Shown piece by piece: positions 16,417-25,395 of a stretch of DNA of 64,000 nt. Location: contig JAJVIK010000008.1 of NCBI GenBank assembly GCA_022072055.1, positions 205,980 through 269,979 of the forward strand. Direction: 5' to 3'. The translations under genes and the position numbers were made by a program. The first letter of the stretch is position 1. Every line of letters starts with the position of its first letter. Origin of the DNA: a bacterium (GTDB taxonomy: Bacteria; Hinthialibacterota; Hinthialibacteria; OLB16). Under the pieces are notes generated by a model. It made no database searches, was not told where the DNA came from, and saw only the letters and a program-made list of their open reading frames with translations.

Positions 16417-16905
16417 GTGAGCTCAAGAAGAGCCCCAAGCGGGGGCGAAGTCGAAGCCTTCCTGGATTGGGCTTGGAACGATTGGGGGGCCTTTCGCTCT
16501 TGGCAATCGGCCGAGCGGAGGCGGGTCGGTCCGGAATCGGATTCCGCGCGAGATGACCGCCGTCTTCTCTTCCCGCCCAAGCCCGATTGCGCGTTCCTGA
16601 TTGGGGTCCGCGCCGAGGCCGGGACGGTCCGCGTCGGTCTTGTGACCCGCAACCGCTGGATCAGCGAGGGAATCGAGCAAGCGGTGCTGGACAACGGCGG
16701 CTCGATGACCGAGTTTCTCGAGGACGAGATGGAGGCGGACTCGGATCTCCCCTTTCCGATGCTCCACTACCATGATTCGGGCGAGTTCTACTTTGTCAGC
16801 GAGATCCCCTTCTCCGATCTCGCCGATCCCGCGCTCAGGGCGAGAGTGAAGCTTTATTTCGAGGGGTATGTCCGCGCCCTCGAGGAGCGCCTGGAAGAGG
16901 AATGA
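16417..16905 (+). CDS. Uncharacterised protein upstream of the FGGY kinase
   Basis: A 162-residue protein from a GTG start twelve bases after cysK. It is soluble and acidic at its end. A segment around residues 55-90 (PDCAFLIGVRAEAGTVRVGL) looks like the beta-strands of a small alpha/beta or beta domain, and the C-terminus (ARVKLYFEGYVRALEERLEE) is a long helix. The stop overlaps the ATG of the FGGY kinase (ATGA), so the two are coupled. I recognise no family; its place suggests either a kinase-associated or a cysK-operon function, without further support. Confidence 0.7.
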   Translation: MSSRRAPSGGEVEAFLDWAWNDWGAFRSWQSAERRRVGPESDSARDDRRLLFPPKPDCAFLIGVRAEAGTVRVGLVTRNRWISEGIEQAVLDNGGSMTEFLEDEMEADSDLPFPMLHYHDSGEFYFVSEIPFSDLADPALRARVKLYFEGYVRALEERLEEE

Positions 16906-18359
16906 GTTCCGAGGGTTCGTTTGTCATCGGCCTGGATCTGGGAACCAGCGGGGCTCGGGCGGTGGCGGCAAGTCCGGAGGGAGTGGTGTTGGCCTCCGCC
17001 ACCCACATCACTCCGGCCCCATTCATGGATGAGAACGGGGTCTCCGAGCAGGTCGCGGACGGTTGGAAGGTCGCGGGGTTCGCCGCGCTCGCAAAGTGCA
17101 TCCGGATCCTGCGCGAACACGGGGTGGCGCTTTCGGGCCTGGCCGCGCTGTGCGTGGATGGGACCTCGGGGAGTATTGTCTTCCTGGACGAGAACAATCG
17201 CCCGCTCTATCCCGGGTTGATGCACAACGACACACGCGCCGCCGAGGAGGCGAACGAGCTCAACCAACTGCTCGAAGCCCACTGCCGTGAAGTCGGGTAT
17301 CGCTTCAACCCGAGCTTCGCCCTTCCCAAAATCCTCTGGTTCAAGCGCCACAAACGCCTGCTATTCTCCAAGGTCCGTCGGGTCGCGCATCAGGCCGACT
17401 ACATGGTCGGGGAACTGGTGGGGCGCTACGACCTTTCGGATCCCGCGAACGCCCTCAAAACCGGTTTCAATCTGGTCAGGCAGGACTGGCCGGAGGAACT
17501 GGACAAGCTCGGAGTGCGGGAGTTGCTCCCGAGTGTGAGGCCCTCCGGCGAGGTGATCGGCGAGGTCTTGCCGGAAGTGGCCGAGGAGATGGGAATCCCC
17601 CGGCAGGCCAGAGTGGTCGCGGGGCTGACCGACAGCAATGCTTCCTTTCTTGCCACGGGGGCCTCGCTGCCGGGCGAGTTTTCGGTCTCACTCGGAACGA
17701 CGCTGGCGTTCAAGGGGCTGTGGACCGACTTGGTCCATGATTCCAGCGGCGCGGTCTACTGCCACCGTCACCCCAACGGCCACTGGCTTCCCGGAGGAGC
17801 GAGCAATGTCGGTGGGGCCTGCCTCAAGTTCTTTTTCCCGGACCAGGACCTGAGCGTCCTGGACACGGAGGCCCTCGCGCGGTTCCCCACGGAGGTGGCG
17901 TGCTATCCGCTCGTGGAGGTGGGCGAGCGCTTCCCATTCGTGTCCACCGGCGCGGACGGCTACTACCAACAACCCGGGGATGAGATTGACCAATACCTTT
18001 CGTTGCTTCAGGGTGTCGCCTTCGTTGAGAAGTGGTGTTTTGCCAAGTTCCGGGAGCTGGGCATCGAGGTTCGCGGGCCGGTCTACTCCACCGGCGGCGG
18101 AGCGCGCAGCGACACTTGGTCCCAGGTGCGCGCCAACATCCTGCAGATTCCCGTGGCGCGGTGCAGCTCCACGGACTCCGCGTTTGGCGCGGCTGTTCTC
18201 GCGGCCACAACGGTGTTCCATGGGGGGGATTTCGAACGCGCCGGGAAGGCGATGACCGGGGTCTCCCGGGTTTTTGAGCCGGACCCTAAATGGGATGTCT
18301 GGGCGGAGGAGAAACTGGCCGAGATTCAGGCAAACTGCGGAAGGCTGGGGTGGATATAG
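16902..18359 (+). CDS. FGGY-family carbohydrate kinase (xylulokinase-like)
   Basis: A 485-residue sugar kinase with the two-lobed FGGY fold. The N-terminal phosphate motif is DLGTSGARAVA, the substrate region GLAALCVDGTSGS, the catalytic Asp is in AGLTDSNASF (about residue 246), and the C-terminal STGGGARSDTWSQVRANIL is the adenosine motif. The family phosphorylates xylulose, ribulose, glycerol and similar substrates. The sequence in the substrate pocket (CVDGTSGSIV) is nearer to xylulokinase/ribulokinase relatives than to glycerol kinase, but I cannot name the sugar. An ABC ATPase of the XylG/MmsA kind is encoded 32 kb away. Confidence 0.85.
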   Translation: MSSEGSFVIGLDLGTSGARAVAASPEGVVLASATHITPAPFMDENGVSEQVADGWKVAGFAALAKCIRILREHGVALSGLAALCVDGTSGSIVFLDENNRPLYPGLMHNDTRAAEEANELNQLLEAHCREVGYRFNPSFALPKILWFKRHKRLLFSKVRRVAHQADYMVGELVGRYDLSDPANALKTGFNLVRQDWPEELDKLGVRELLPSVRPSGEVIGEVLPEVAEEMGIPRQARVVAGLTDSNASFLATGASLPGEFSVSLGTTLAFKGLWTDLVHDSSGAVYCHRHPNGHWLPGGASNVGGACLKFFFPDQDLSVLDTEALARFPTEVACYPLVEVGERFPFVSTGADGYYQQPGDEIDQYLSLLQGVAFVEKWCFAKFRELGIEVRGPVYSTGGGARSDTWSQVRANILQIPVARCSSTDSAFGAAVLAATTVFHGGDFERAGKAMTGVSRVFEPDPKWDVWAEEKLAEIQANCGRLGWI

Positions 18360-18425
18360 CCTTATTGGGGCCGCTTGCCTATTATAGAGTCGGTGGTTTA
18401 CCCCGTCTGAGAAAGGAGTGCGTGG

Positions 18426-18623
18426 ATGCCCAGTGCCACAATAAAACCTCGCTCAAGTTCGGTGTCGCAAAGCCTCCAGGATCTAATGGAAGATCAAGTT
18501 GTGAAGCCTGTCTTCGACCTTGATTCCATCTCGTCTCTTTGGCCTGTGGATGACGATCCCGATGAGCTTCTACGGTTCATCGCGGCTGAAAGAAAGCGGC
18601 GCCGGGAGAAGGAGAACTGTTGA
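18426..18623 (+). CDS. Antitoxin-like protein of a PIN toxin pair
   Basis: A 65-residue protein ahead of a PIN-domain gene, with the stop one base before the toxin GTG. The sequence is hydrophilic; the C-terminal part (DDPDELLRFIAAERKRRREK) would form the helix that wraps the toxin. This size, charge and placing fit a VapB-type antitoxin, though no DNA-binding domain is clear. A GAAAGGAG ribosome site precedes the start. The bases between 18360 and 18425 contain an A/T patch (TATTAT at 18380) that could be the -10 of its promoter. Confidence 0.6.
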   Translation: MPSATIKPRSSSVSQSLQDLMEDQVVKPVFDLDSISSLWPVDDDPDELLRFIAAERKRRREKENC

Positions 18624-18624
18624 G

Positions 18625-19077
18625 GTGGATTCCAGCGCGGCCGCGGTTGCCCTCCTCGATACAACCGTGGCGAGTTTTCTCCATCCCAAGAAAGCCGAGT
18701 CTAACGATCGCCGCCTCTATACCCCCCACATGGTCGGGAAGACCCCTGCTTTAAGCTTCCAGACTGTTGCGGAGCTTTTCGGCTGGGCCGAGCGAAACCG
18801 TTGGGGGGCAAGGCAGAAATTGGGGCTTGAGGAGTTCCTGCGAAGCTTCCTCGTCCTTGATTCCGACATCGAGCTCTCAAAGGTTTGGGCCGAGGTTATG
18901 GAGGCCAGCCGAAGAGAAGGGAGACGTCTTGAATCGGGCGATTGTTGGATTGCGGCGAGTGCAGTGCGCTACGGAATTCCCCTCTTAGCGCATGATGCGG
19001 ATTTCCTGGGGAGGTCCATACCCGGACTCGTGGTCATCAGTCATCTCCACGTGGGACATCCGGAAAGCTCCGCCTGA
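18625..19077 (+). CDS. PIN-domain toxin (VapC-like RNase)
   Basis: 150 residues from a GTG start with GAGAAGGAG eight bases upstream. The PIN acidic residues are present: Asp in VALLDTTVASFL near the N-terminus, Glu in LSFQTVAELFGW, Asp in SGDCWIAASAVRYG and Asp in LLAHDADF. These bind the metal used to cut RNA. The family acts on tRNA or rRNA and is blocked by a co-encoded antitoxin, here the gene just upstream. The end of the gene faces the LptA-like gene with only five bases between. Confidence 0.8.
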   Translation: MDSSAAAVALLDTTVASFLHPKKAESNDRRLYTPHMVGKTPALSFQTVAELFGWAERNRWGARQKLGLEEFLRSFLVLDSDIELSKVWAEVMEASRREGRRLESGDCWIAASAVRYGIPLLAHDADFLGRSIPGLVVISHLHVGHPESSA

Positions 19078-19082
19078 ACCGT

Positions 19083-19787
19083 TTACTCCGCCGGGCCGCT
19101 GACGCGCGCCTTGTTGCGCGCCCCCTCTTGAATCGCGATCACCTTGGAGTCCCCCTCCTTGGCCCCTTCCTTGGGCTTGGCCGCCGGCTTGGACCCTGTC
19201 TTAGTGTCCTTTTTCTTAAGGGGGTTGGCGGAGCCTTTGGGAACAAAGGTGGTCATTTCGATCAGACGGTCGAAGCGGGCGGAGCTGATTCCGTTCTCGT
19301 CATAGGTCAGGATCGCGCTTTCGGCCACCATCTTGTTGGAGTTCCCATCCGCGGTGCGCTGAATGATGGTGGTTTTCCGGGGGCAGTAGATCTGGCCGGT
19401 GTTCTGGTTGTACTCCACATACGTGGTCTCGATCCGGTACTCGGCCTGATCGTCCACGATGATCCTGCCGGTGGCGGTTCCGGATTTCACATCCGGGTGC
19501 CAATTGATCTCATCCGCCCAGACCATGATGTCGGGGCGCGGTTTCTGCCCGGCCTTCTGGGCGAACTTGATGCGGATCGGCTCCTCGAAGTTCTTGGCGG
19601 GCGCGGTGTAGCGGAAGTGGTTGCCGTCGCGAACATAGCGCAGGCTGCAGCCCGCCGGGGGAATGACCTTCTCGATGCTGCCGCCATCCCCGCCGAAGAT
19701 GTTGGGAGCTTGCGCCAGGAGCGGCGAGGTCTCGCAGGCCAGCAGGCCGACGACCAGGGCTGCAATGGGGAGATGCTTAATGGACAA
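19083..19787 (-). CDS. OstA/LptA-like exported protein
   Basis: I start this at the second in-frame TTG (19787) because GGAGGG lies nine bases before it; the TTG at 19802 has none. 234 residues. A signal peptide (LPIAALVVGLLACETSPLLAQ) is followed by a region with repeated short strands around DIMVWADEINWHPDVKSG, TATGRIIVDDQAEYRIETTY and VAESAILTYDENG, the style of the LptA/OstA beta-jelly roll, where ADE-I-W-x-G-x-A-x-G-x-V motifs recur. The C-terminal ~45 residues are Lys/Gly-rich and disordered. LptA forms the periplasmic bridge for lipopolysaccharide. No lptB/lptC is adjacent. The bases from 19803 to 19872 hold no signal that I recognise. Confidence 0.55.
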   Translation of the reverse strand: MSIKHLPIAALVVGLLACETSPLLAQAPNIFGGDGGSIEKVIPPAGCSLRYVRDGNHFRYTAPAKNFEEPIRIKFAQKAGQKPRPDIMVWADEINWHPDVKSGTATGRIIVDDQAEYRIETTYVEYNQNTGQIYCPRKTTIIQRTADGNSNKMVAESAILTYDENGISSARFDRLIEMTTFVPKGSANPLKKKDTKTGSKPAAKPKEGAKEGDSKVIAIQEGARNKARVSGPAE

Positions 19788-19872
19788 CGTGGAGCCCTCC
19801 AATACCGAAGAATGCCCACATGGGACCCCAGCTTCCCATGGTTTGGACTTTCCCCTCTCCCCTCGTATTCAA

Positions 19873-20646
19873 TTAAACCAAATCCCGGCCCGGAGTCCAA
19901 GCCCCTTGGGAAGGCCGGCCAAGCCCCGATTCGGCTTGCCCGGCGCCGCCCCGATCACACGGAGATTCTGGTCCGCGCAGTCTTGCCTGGAGCTCCTCAA
20001 TGCTCAGGACGGTTACGTCTCGATGGAGCATTGCATGGCAATTCGGGCAAACTGGCCTCAGGTCCTCAACCGGGTCCAAACGATACTCGCCATCAGTAAG
20101 GGCAATTGGTTTGAGATGATGAACATGGATGAAGTCCTTGCCAATTTCCCCGTATTTCTCCTCAAACAAAACGTGGCAGACCGCACACCTATAGCCGTGG
20201 TGTCTCAAGCACGCCTCTCGCGCTCTTGGATCACGCTCGTAGGCGTTCACCCGAATCTGTTTTCGCGCCCCTTCAGAGTACTTGCGGCCAAGCTCCAATT
20301 CATCCGGGAAGAGACGCTCGCGCTCACCAACGAGTCGAGCAGATTCCTCCTGGAATCTTCCCACCCTTTCAACCGCCTCCTGGATTTCTTCTGGGGTGAA
20401 AAGCGGTTGAAACAATGCTTGCTGGACGATTGCTTCCAAGGTGAGATCAGGACGACCCGCGGCAAGGAGCGGATCAAGTCCTTTACGCTGTCCTCTGTTT
20501 CGCTTCTTCAACATCCGCTTAGCCGTGGCAAGACCACCGTCCTTCCGGACAGATTGAAGGAAGCGAGTTCCTCAATAGCCGACTTCCTCACCTGATCGCT
20601 GATAGCCTGTTAAGAGTTCTTGCGTCAGGTCATCCTCCAGGCTCAT
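19873..20646 (-). pseudogene. HNH endonuclease gene interrupted by an in-frame TGA
   Basis: A single frame runs from the ATG at 20646 (SD GGAGGCGGAGA) to 19873, broken only by TGA at 20572-20574, codon 25. On either side the sequence is that of a known HNH family: before it QELLTGYQRSGEEVGY, after it GTRFLQSVRKDGGLATAKRM, where relatives have Trp, so TGG to TGA explains the stop. The HNH module is intact: CAVC, the HVHHLKPI core, LRPVCPNCHAMLHR. An internal ATG at 20514 could still give a 213-residue protein with the whole HNH domain but without about 45 N-terminal residues. The family is related to McrA-like nucleases. Upstream 20647-20838 is open in the same frame but does not look like part of the family. 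Confidence 0.8.
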
Positions 20647-20834
20647 GGGTCTCCGCCTCCAAGCGCGATCATGAGTTCTTACGAATGGGCCGAAATTATC
20701 CGAAAAAGTCGCAATTACATCGAATTTGACTGCATCGGCTCTGCCAAATGTGGACGGCGGGAGTGGGCTCCTGTCATCCAGCGGGAGATCGAAAGCTTCC
20801 TTCAGCCGCGCTCCAATTTCATTAGAGGCTAACT

Positions 20835-21215
20835 TCACTGACCGCGTTTGGGGAAGTAGCGAACACCCGCAATTCCCTGGAAATCTGAGTCTTGCGTCCA
20901 GAGGATCGCTCTAAAGCGCCGGGCGGTGGTCAACATCACGCTATCAGCCAAGGGAAGGCCGGTCTCGACTGACAGCTTCGCGGCGGAAAGGGCAAGTGCT
21001 GTATCAAGATCCACAACACGTCCCTGCCGCATGAGCGCAACAGATTCGAGCGCGACCGTTTCACCACGCTGCTTGAGGACACGCTTAAAGACTTCGAACA
21101 GGCTGATTGTAGGGACAATCAGCCGTTCAGTTGCGGCGAGTGGCCTCGCAAATGCCGCCGCATTGGGTCCATCTGCGAAATACTCAAGCCAACCTGAGGA
21201 GTCCACGATGTTCAT
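20835..21215 (-). CDS. vapC: VapC-type PIN-domain toxin
   Basis: 126 residues. PIN motifs are complete: MNIVDSSGWLEYF with the first Asp, Glu in ISLFEVFKR, Asp in GLPLADSVMLTTAR and Asp in LWTQDSDFQGI. VapC proteins cut tRNA or rRNA when freed from VapB. It overlaps its antitoxin gene by four bases (ATGA). The stop lies just before the region of the broken HNH gene. Confidence 0.88.
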   Translation of the reverse strand: MNIVDSSGWLEYFADGPNAAAFARPLAATERLIVPTISLFEVFKRVLKQRGETVALESVALMRQGRVVDLDTALALSAAKLSVETGLPLADSVMLTTARRFRAILWTQDSDFQGIAGVRYFPKRGQ

Positions 21216-21418
21216 ACGCGGTCTTCTTCCCGTTCCACCGTTGTGTCAATCGGCCCCAGGAAACCACGCGCCTCCCTAAGCGTGCGCACGGGGATCAGTT
21301 CAATCCGATTTCCGTATTGGATTGCATGAACGCGCTGACCCGGCTGGATGCCGAGGGCTTTGCGGATCGAACTCGGGATAACGACTCGATAACTGGGAGA
21401 AACGGTCACTGTGTCCAT
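21212..21418 (-). CDS. vapB: VapB-type antitoxin, AbrB/SpoVT fold
   Basis: 68 residues with the swapped-hairpin AbrB signature: VTVSPSYRVVIPSSIRKALG, followed by IQPGQRVHAIQYGNRIELIP. This DNA-binding module usually represses its own operon together with the toxin. The C-terminal ~20 residues (RGFLGPIDTTVEREE) are the toxin-binding tail. It is the first gene of the pair. No operator palindrome is clear in the 213 bases to the next gene, an MFS transporter on the other strand. Confidence 0.88.
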   Translation of the reverse strand: MDTVTVSPSYRVVIPSSIRKALGIQPGQRVHAIQYGNRIELIPVRTLREARGFLGPIDTTVEREEDRV

Positions 21419-21631
21419 ATCGGAGTCCTTGCCGCGAATTTACGACCAACCTCTTGAGTATGCTACTGGCTTGGCGACCCTCTAGGCAAGCCCAACTTTC
21501 CGGTGTGTGCCGGGCCACCCATCCCTCAAATCTCTCGTTGCCCTCCTCCCCCGCTCCCTGTAGATTAGCCGACCACTGGGACGACTGGCCGGAACAGGAC
21601 CCACGCCAAGCAAACGACGACGGGAGACCCC

Positions 21632-22990
21632 ATGACCTTTTGCCGCACCTCGACTTACGCGTTGGCGGTGCTGTTCGCCATCAACGCAATGAACTTCTTC
21701 GACCGCATGATCCTCGGAGCGGTCACCGAACCCATCCGCAAGGAATGGCAGCTATCCGACACCGCGATCGGGTGGTTGGGGACCGCCTTCACCCTGATCT
21801 ACGCCGCGGTTGGATTGCCCATCGGCGCTCTGGCGGACCGCGCCAGCCGCAAGACCATCCTCGGAATCGGCGTCTTCGTGTGGAGCCTTCTGACCGCCGC
21901 CTCGGGCCTCTCGCGGAGTTTTTGGCAACTGTTTGTGTACCGTCTCGGAGTGGGGATCGGCGAGGCCGCTTGCGCCCCCGCGGCGACCTCCCTGATCGGC
22001 GACTTGTACCCATCGGCGAAACGCTCGCGCGCCCTTTCCATATTCATGATGGGTCTGCCGATTGGGATTGCCTTGAGCTTTCTGGTGAGCACTCAGGTGG
22101 CGCACGATTACGGTTGGCGCGCGGCATTCTATGTGGCCGGGCTACCGGGGATCCTCTGCGGTCTGGCCGCTCTATTCATCAACGAGCCTTCGCGCGGCGC
22201 CTCGGAGCGACATGTCATCGGGGCCAGGCGTCGGGCGGGCCATCCCTTCCTGCTCGTGCTCTCAATCCCCACGATGTGGTGGATCATCCTGTCCGGGGCG
22301 CTGTTCAACTTCATCATGTACGCCATCGGATCGTTCCTCGCCCCGTACCTGATGCGCTTCCACGGCTCGGGCATCCGCGAGGCGGGTTTCATCGCCATGC
22401 TGGTGTATGGTCTCTCCGGGCTCCCGGCGCTGGCGCTCGGAGGCTTGATCGGGGACCGCGTGGCCCACGCGCGCCCCAATGGGCGGATGCTCTTCGCGGC
22501 CTGGGCGCTGTTGCTCTCGGTTCCCCTGCTCTACTTTGCGTTGGACGCCCCGCGTGGGGAGAAGCTGCTGTTCACCCTCCTCATGGGAAGCGGCTGCGCG
22601 ATTCTGTACGCCTATTATTCGCTGGTGTATCCGGCGATCCAGGATGTGATCGAGCCATCCCTGCGCGGCACCGCGATGGCGATCTATTTCTTCGCGATGT
22701 ATGTCTTGGGGGCTTCGCTGGGGCCGGTGGGAACCGGCGCGGCGAGCACTTTCTTCACGGAACGCGCGGCGCTGCTCGCGGGCGTGGAGCTGCTCACCGC
22801 GGAGAGTCTGGAGCCGTTCCGCGCGGAAGGGCTGCGCGTCGCGATGCACATCATTCCGATTCTTGGCGGGCTGCTCGCGCTGGTGCTCTTCGCGGGGGCG
22901 CGGACAGTCGCGAGCGACAAGGAGCGTCTGCAGGAATGGATGCGCTCCTGCGCCGCGGAGGAGCTTGTTCCTGAGGGGGCGGAGGCGTAG
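21632..22990 (+). CDS. MFS transporter (spinster-like / sugar-phosphate or organic-anion group)
   Basis: A 452-residue, 12-helix major facilitator. The N-half has NFFDRMILGAVTEPIRKEW and the loop 2-3 motif GALADRASRKTILGIG (G-x-L-a-D-r-x-x-R-k), followed by RLGVGIGEAACAPAATSLI, typical of the spinster-like subgroup. The central loop (RRAGHPFLLVLSIPTMWW) splits the halves and the C-half ends in a cytoplasmic tail (ASDKERLQEWMR). Substrate unknown. The nearest plus-strand neighbour is thiO, 188 bases on, so it probably has its own transcript. Confidence 0.88.
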   Translation: MTFCRTSTYALAVLFAINAMNFFDRMILGAVTEPIRKEWQLSDTAIGWLGTAFTLIYAAVGLPIGALADRASRKTILGIGVFVWSLLTAASGLSRSFWQLFVYRLGVGIGEAACAPAATSLIGDLYPSAKRSRALSIFMMGLPIGIALSFLVSTQVAHDYGWRAAFYVAGLPGILCGLAALFINEPSRGASERHVIGARRRAGHPFLLVLSIPTMWWIILSGALFNFIMYAIGSFLAPYLMRFHGSGIREAGFIAMLVYGLSGLPALALGGLIGDRVAHARPNGRMLFAAWALLLSVPLLYFALDAPRGEKLLFTLLMGSGCAILYAYYSLVYPAIQDVIEPSLRGTAMAIYFFAMYVLGASLGPVGTGAASTFFTERAALLAGVELLTAESLEPFRAEGLRVAMHIIPILGGLLALVLFAGARTVASDKERLQEWMRSCAAEELVPEGAEA

Positions 22991-23178
22991 GAATCACGAC
23001 CCCTCCGAACGGAGGACCCGCGGGCCCCTGCCTCGGTCGAAGTGGGGAGCCGGGCAAATCAGCGGATGAACCCTCGGGTCGAAGACCTCGCGGTCGCCAT
23101 CCAAGTTCCGAGGCGCGTTCGTGCCTGTCCCCCCACTCATTCAAGTCGCACCGCGGTGGTCTTATACTACTTGGTATC

Positions 23179-24333
23179 ATGGCTTATTCCACGGAGTTCC
23201 TCATCCTCGGCGGGGGCGTGATCGGCTGCGCCGCCGCGCGCGAGCTCGCCAAGTCCGGGCACAAGGTCCTGATTCTTGAGCGCGGGGAGCCGTGCCGGGA
23301 GGCCTCCTGGGCCGCCGCCGGTGCGCTGATCGCTCGCGCCCTCTCGCCAGACGAAGGCCCGCTGCTCGATTTCAAAGTCCGGAGCCTCGCGCTGTTCCGC
23401 GAACACAGCCGGGAACTGACCGAGGAAACTGGGATCGACACCGGCTTCCGTGAGACCGGCGGGATCGATTTTTTCCTCTCCGAGGAGGAGATCGAACAGG
23501 TTCCGGAGTTCCTCGAATGGCAGGCCCGCGCGGGCATTCCCGCCGAGCCGCTCTCCGAATCCGAGTTGCGCGCCAGGGAGCCTCAGCTCAACCCCGAAAT
23601 TCGCCACGGGGTCTTTTTCCCGACCTTCACTCAGGTGCGCACCCCTTGGTACACCCGCGCGTTGCTGGCCTCGGCGCTGCATCATGGGGCGGGGCTGGAA
23701 ACGCACATCGAGGCGCGCGAATTCCTGATGGAGGGCGACCGAGTGGCGGGAGTTCGGACCGACCGGGGCGAGGTCTTCGCCGAAACCACGCTGCTCTGCG
23801 CGGGACCGTGGTCCACGGAGCTCGCGCGACTGCTTGGAAGGCAGCTCCCCGGCGTTCCGGTCAAGGGGCAGATCATCCTACTCGTGGATCGCGCGCGGCC
23901 GGTGAACCACATTGTGCATTACGGCAAGACCTACATCACGCCGCGGGATGAGGGGCGCATGGTGGTCGGGTCCACCGAGGAGTGGGTCGCCTTCCAGCGC
24001 GGAAACACCGCCGAGGGGATCGAGACCTTGCTGCATCAGTCTCGGTTCTTTTATCCGGGGCTTGGACGAGCCTCGGTGGAGCATGTCTGGCACGGGTTCC
24101 GCCCGCTGACCGTGGATGGACTCCCTTACATCGGAGCCTTCGACCACCTTCCGGGACTGTTGGTCGCCACCGGACACTATCGGAGCGGGATCATCCTCGC
24201 GCCTCTCACCGCGCGCGTGGTAACCGAGCTCCTGGAGTCCCGCCCGCTGTCGTTCGACATCGCTGCTTTCTCGCCCGAGCGCGTGGCGGGGATGAAGGAG
24301 GTGGAGCTGGGGGAAAGGAGGGATTTGCATTGA
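23179..24333 (+). CDS. thiO: Glycine oxidase (ThiO-like FAD enzyme)
   Basis: 384 residues of the D-amino-acid oxidase/DadA group. The FAD-binding start is FLILGGGVIGCAAARELA, then LILERGEPCREASWAAAGAL, where the Ala-Ser-Trp motif contacts FAD. The second FAD region is VKGQIILLVDRA and the C-terminal glycine-rich part is VDGLPYIGAFDHLPGLLVAT followed by YRSGIILAPLTA. ThiO makes iminoglycine for the thiazole of thiamine. No other thi genes are seen nearby, so a general amine or amino-acid oxidase remains possible. The stop overlaps the TTG of the next gene. Confidence 0.85.
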   Translation: MAYSTEFLILGGGVIGCAAARELAKSGHKVLILERGEPCREASWAAAGALIARALSPDEGPLLDFKVRSLALFREHSRELTEETGIDTGFRETGGIDFFLSEEEIEQVPEFLEWQARAGIPAEPLSESELRAREPQLNPEIRHGVFFPTFTQVRTPWYTRALLASALHHGAGLETHIEAREFLMEGDRVAGVRTDRGEVFAETTLLCAGPWSTELARLLGRQLPGVPVKGQIILLVDRARPVNHIVHYGKTYITPRDEGRMVVGSTEEWVAFQRGNTAEGIETLLHQSRFFYPGLGRASVEHVWHGFRPLTVDGLPYIGAFDHLPGLLVATGHYRSGIILAPLTARVVTELLESRPLSFDIAAFSPERVAGMKEVELGERRDLH

Positions 24334-25118
24334 GGGAATTGATCCATGCCGTCGTACTCGTGATATTGGTTACCTCCCCTGTCCACGCCTGTTCGTACTG
24401 CGGGCTAAGCCTCGTTAATCTCGCGTTCCCGTTTATGCATGGCGGGATTTGGGTGCTTGGAGTCTGGCGACTCAGTTTCCTTTACTTCCAACGACTTAAG
24501 ATTCAGTCAAACCCCCAGAGATTTCTTTTCACGGATATTCTTCCTTTGGCTGGCCTAGTGTTTGGGGCGCGTTCCGGTGGATTGTTCCTGTATCTCCTGG
24601 TCTGCTATGCGAGCGTGTGCATCCGCGCCCTGTTCGGATGGCGAGATTGGAGAATCTCCAAGAACACGAGAGTCGCCTACACTTCACACATTCTTGCAGG
24701 ACTGGTTTTGACCCCTATTATCCTTCACGCATATTCTGTCTGGTTGAAACAGGATAACTTGGATCATCTTCGATTCTACGTTTACCCAGGCACCGGCCAG
24801 AGCATGAGTCTCGCCCGAGCAATTGCTCAAGACCCCAATCTGGACCTTTCTCGGGTTCGAGATATGCTCGAGAGCGACGACGATCACGAAGCAACCAAAG
24901 GGTTCGAAGTTCTTAGACATAGGAAATCCGCCTCTGATCTGATTGAATTCCGGGATATCCTCATGGACATCCCGGAGGAGGAGTATTCGATGGAGACAAA
25001 CCGATCTCCTCGCACAAGTGTTTGGCTTCCCTTGTGGCTTAGCTCGGTTGTTGGTCACGACGTAAGAACCCGACAGGAATTGCTCGAATGGTATGAGAAA
25101 CAAGAGAAGGGTGGTTAA
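24330..25118 (+). CDS. Uncharacterised membrane protein with exported Cys motif
   Basis: 262 residues from a TTG that overlaps the thiO stop; GGAAAGGAGGG lies just upstream. A signal-like start (IHAVVLVILVTSPVHA) is followed by CSYCGLS, then three hydrophobic segments (LAFPFMHGGIWVLGVW, LAGLVFGARSGGLFLYLLV and VAYTSHILAGLVLTPIIL). The last ~120 residues are soluble, with DLSRVRDMLESDDDHEATKG and the end ELLEWYEKQEK. Function unknown. GC content is lower than in flanking genes. A decayed copy of the same gene is present a few hundred bases downstream (25344-25596). Confidence 0.7.
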   Translation: MRELIHAVVLVILVTSPVHACSYCGLSLVNLAFPFMHGGIWVLGVWRLSFLYFQRLKIQSNPQRFLFTDILPLAGLVFGARSGGLFLYLLVCYASVCIRALFGWRDWRISKNTRVAYTSHILAGLVLTPIILHAYSVWLKQDNLDHLRFYVYPGTGQSMSLARAIAQDPNLDLSRVRDMLESDDDHEATKGFEVLRHRKSASDLIEFRDILMDIPEEEYSMETNRSPRTSVWLPLWLSSVVGHDVRTRQELLEWYEKQEKGG

Positions 25119-25139
25119 CCCCTCCAGAAAGTCTGCCCC

Positions 25140-25337
25140 ATGAAAGTCAAATACTTCCAGGACACGGACACCCTTCACATTGAATTCAAGGAATCGGAGG
25201 TCGCCGAGACAAGGGATCTGGATGAGAACACCCTTCTCGACCTCGACAAGCATGGAAACATCTGCGCCATCACGATCGAACATGCCAAGGACAGGGCCAA
25301 TATTCCGCATTTCTCGTTTGAACAGTTTGCCGCGTAG
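25140..25337 (+). CDS. DUF2283 protein
   Basis: 65 residues starting MKVKYFQDTDTLHIEF, then DENTLLDLDKHGNICAITIE, which is the DUF2283 pattern (an antiparallel sheet protein). DUF2283 genes often lie next to DUF4258 genes and are thought to be antitoxin-like partners; here no DUF4258 gene is adjacent, so this is either an orphan or a remnant. It sits 21 bases after the membrane-protein gene on the same strand. Confidence 0.8.
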   Translation: MKVKYFQDTDTLHIEFKESEVAETRDLDENTLLDLDKHGNICAITIEHAKDRANIPHFSFEQFAA

Positions 25338-25395
25338 CCCCCCATGCCCCCCCTCTCTCGCCGCGCCTTTCTCTCATGCTCCGCCCTCGGGCTGG
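25336..25395 (+). repeat. Direct repeat, copy 1 (paired with 26085-26144)
   Basis: The first 30 bases (AGCCCCCCATGCCCCCCCTC...) are identical with those at 26085, and about 80% of the following 30. The copy covers the start codon and Tat-like signal of the decayed gene. Confidence 0.75.

Noticed and set aside
20647-20838. N-terminal extension of the broken HNH gene from a GTG at 20838
   Set aside because: The ATG at 20646 has a strong ribosome site and matches the family start; the upstream part shows no family similarity.
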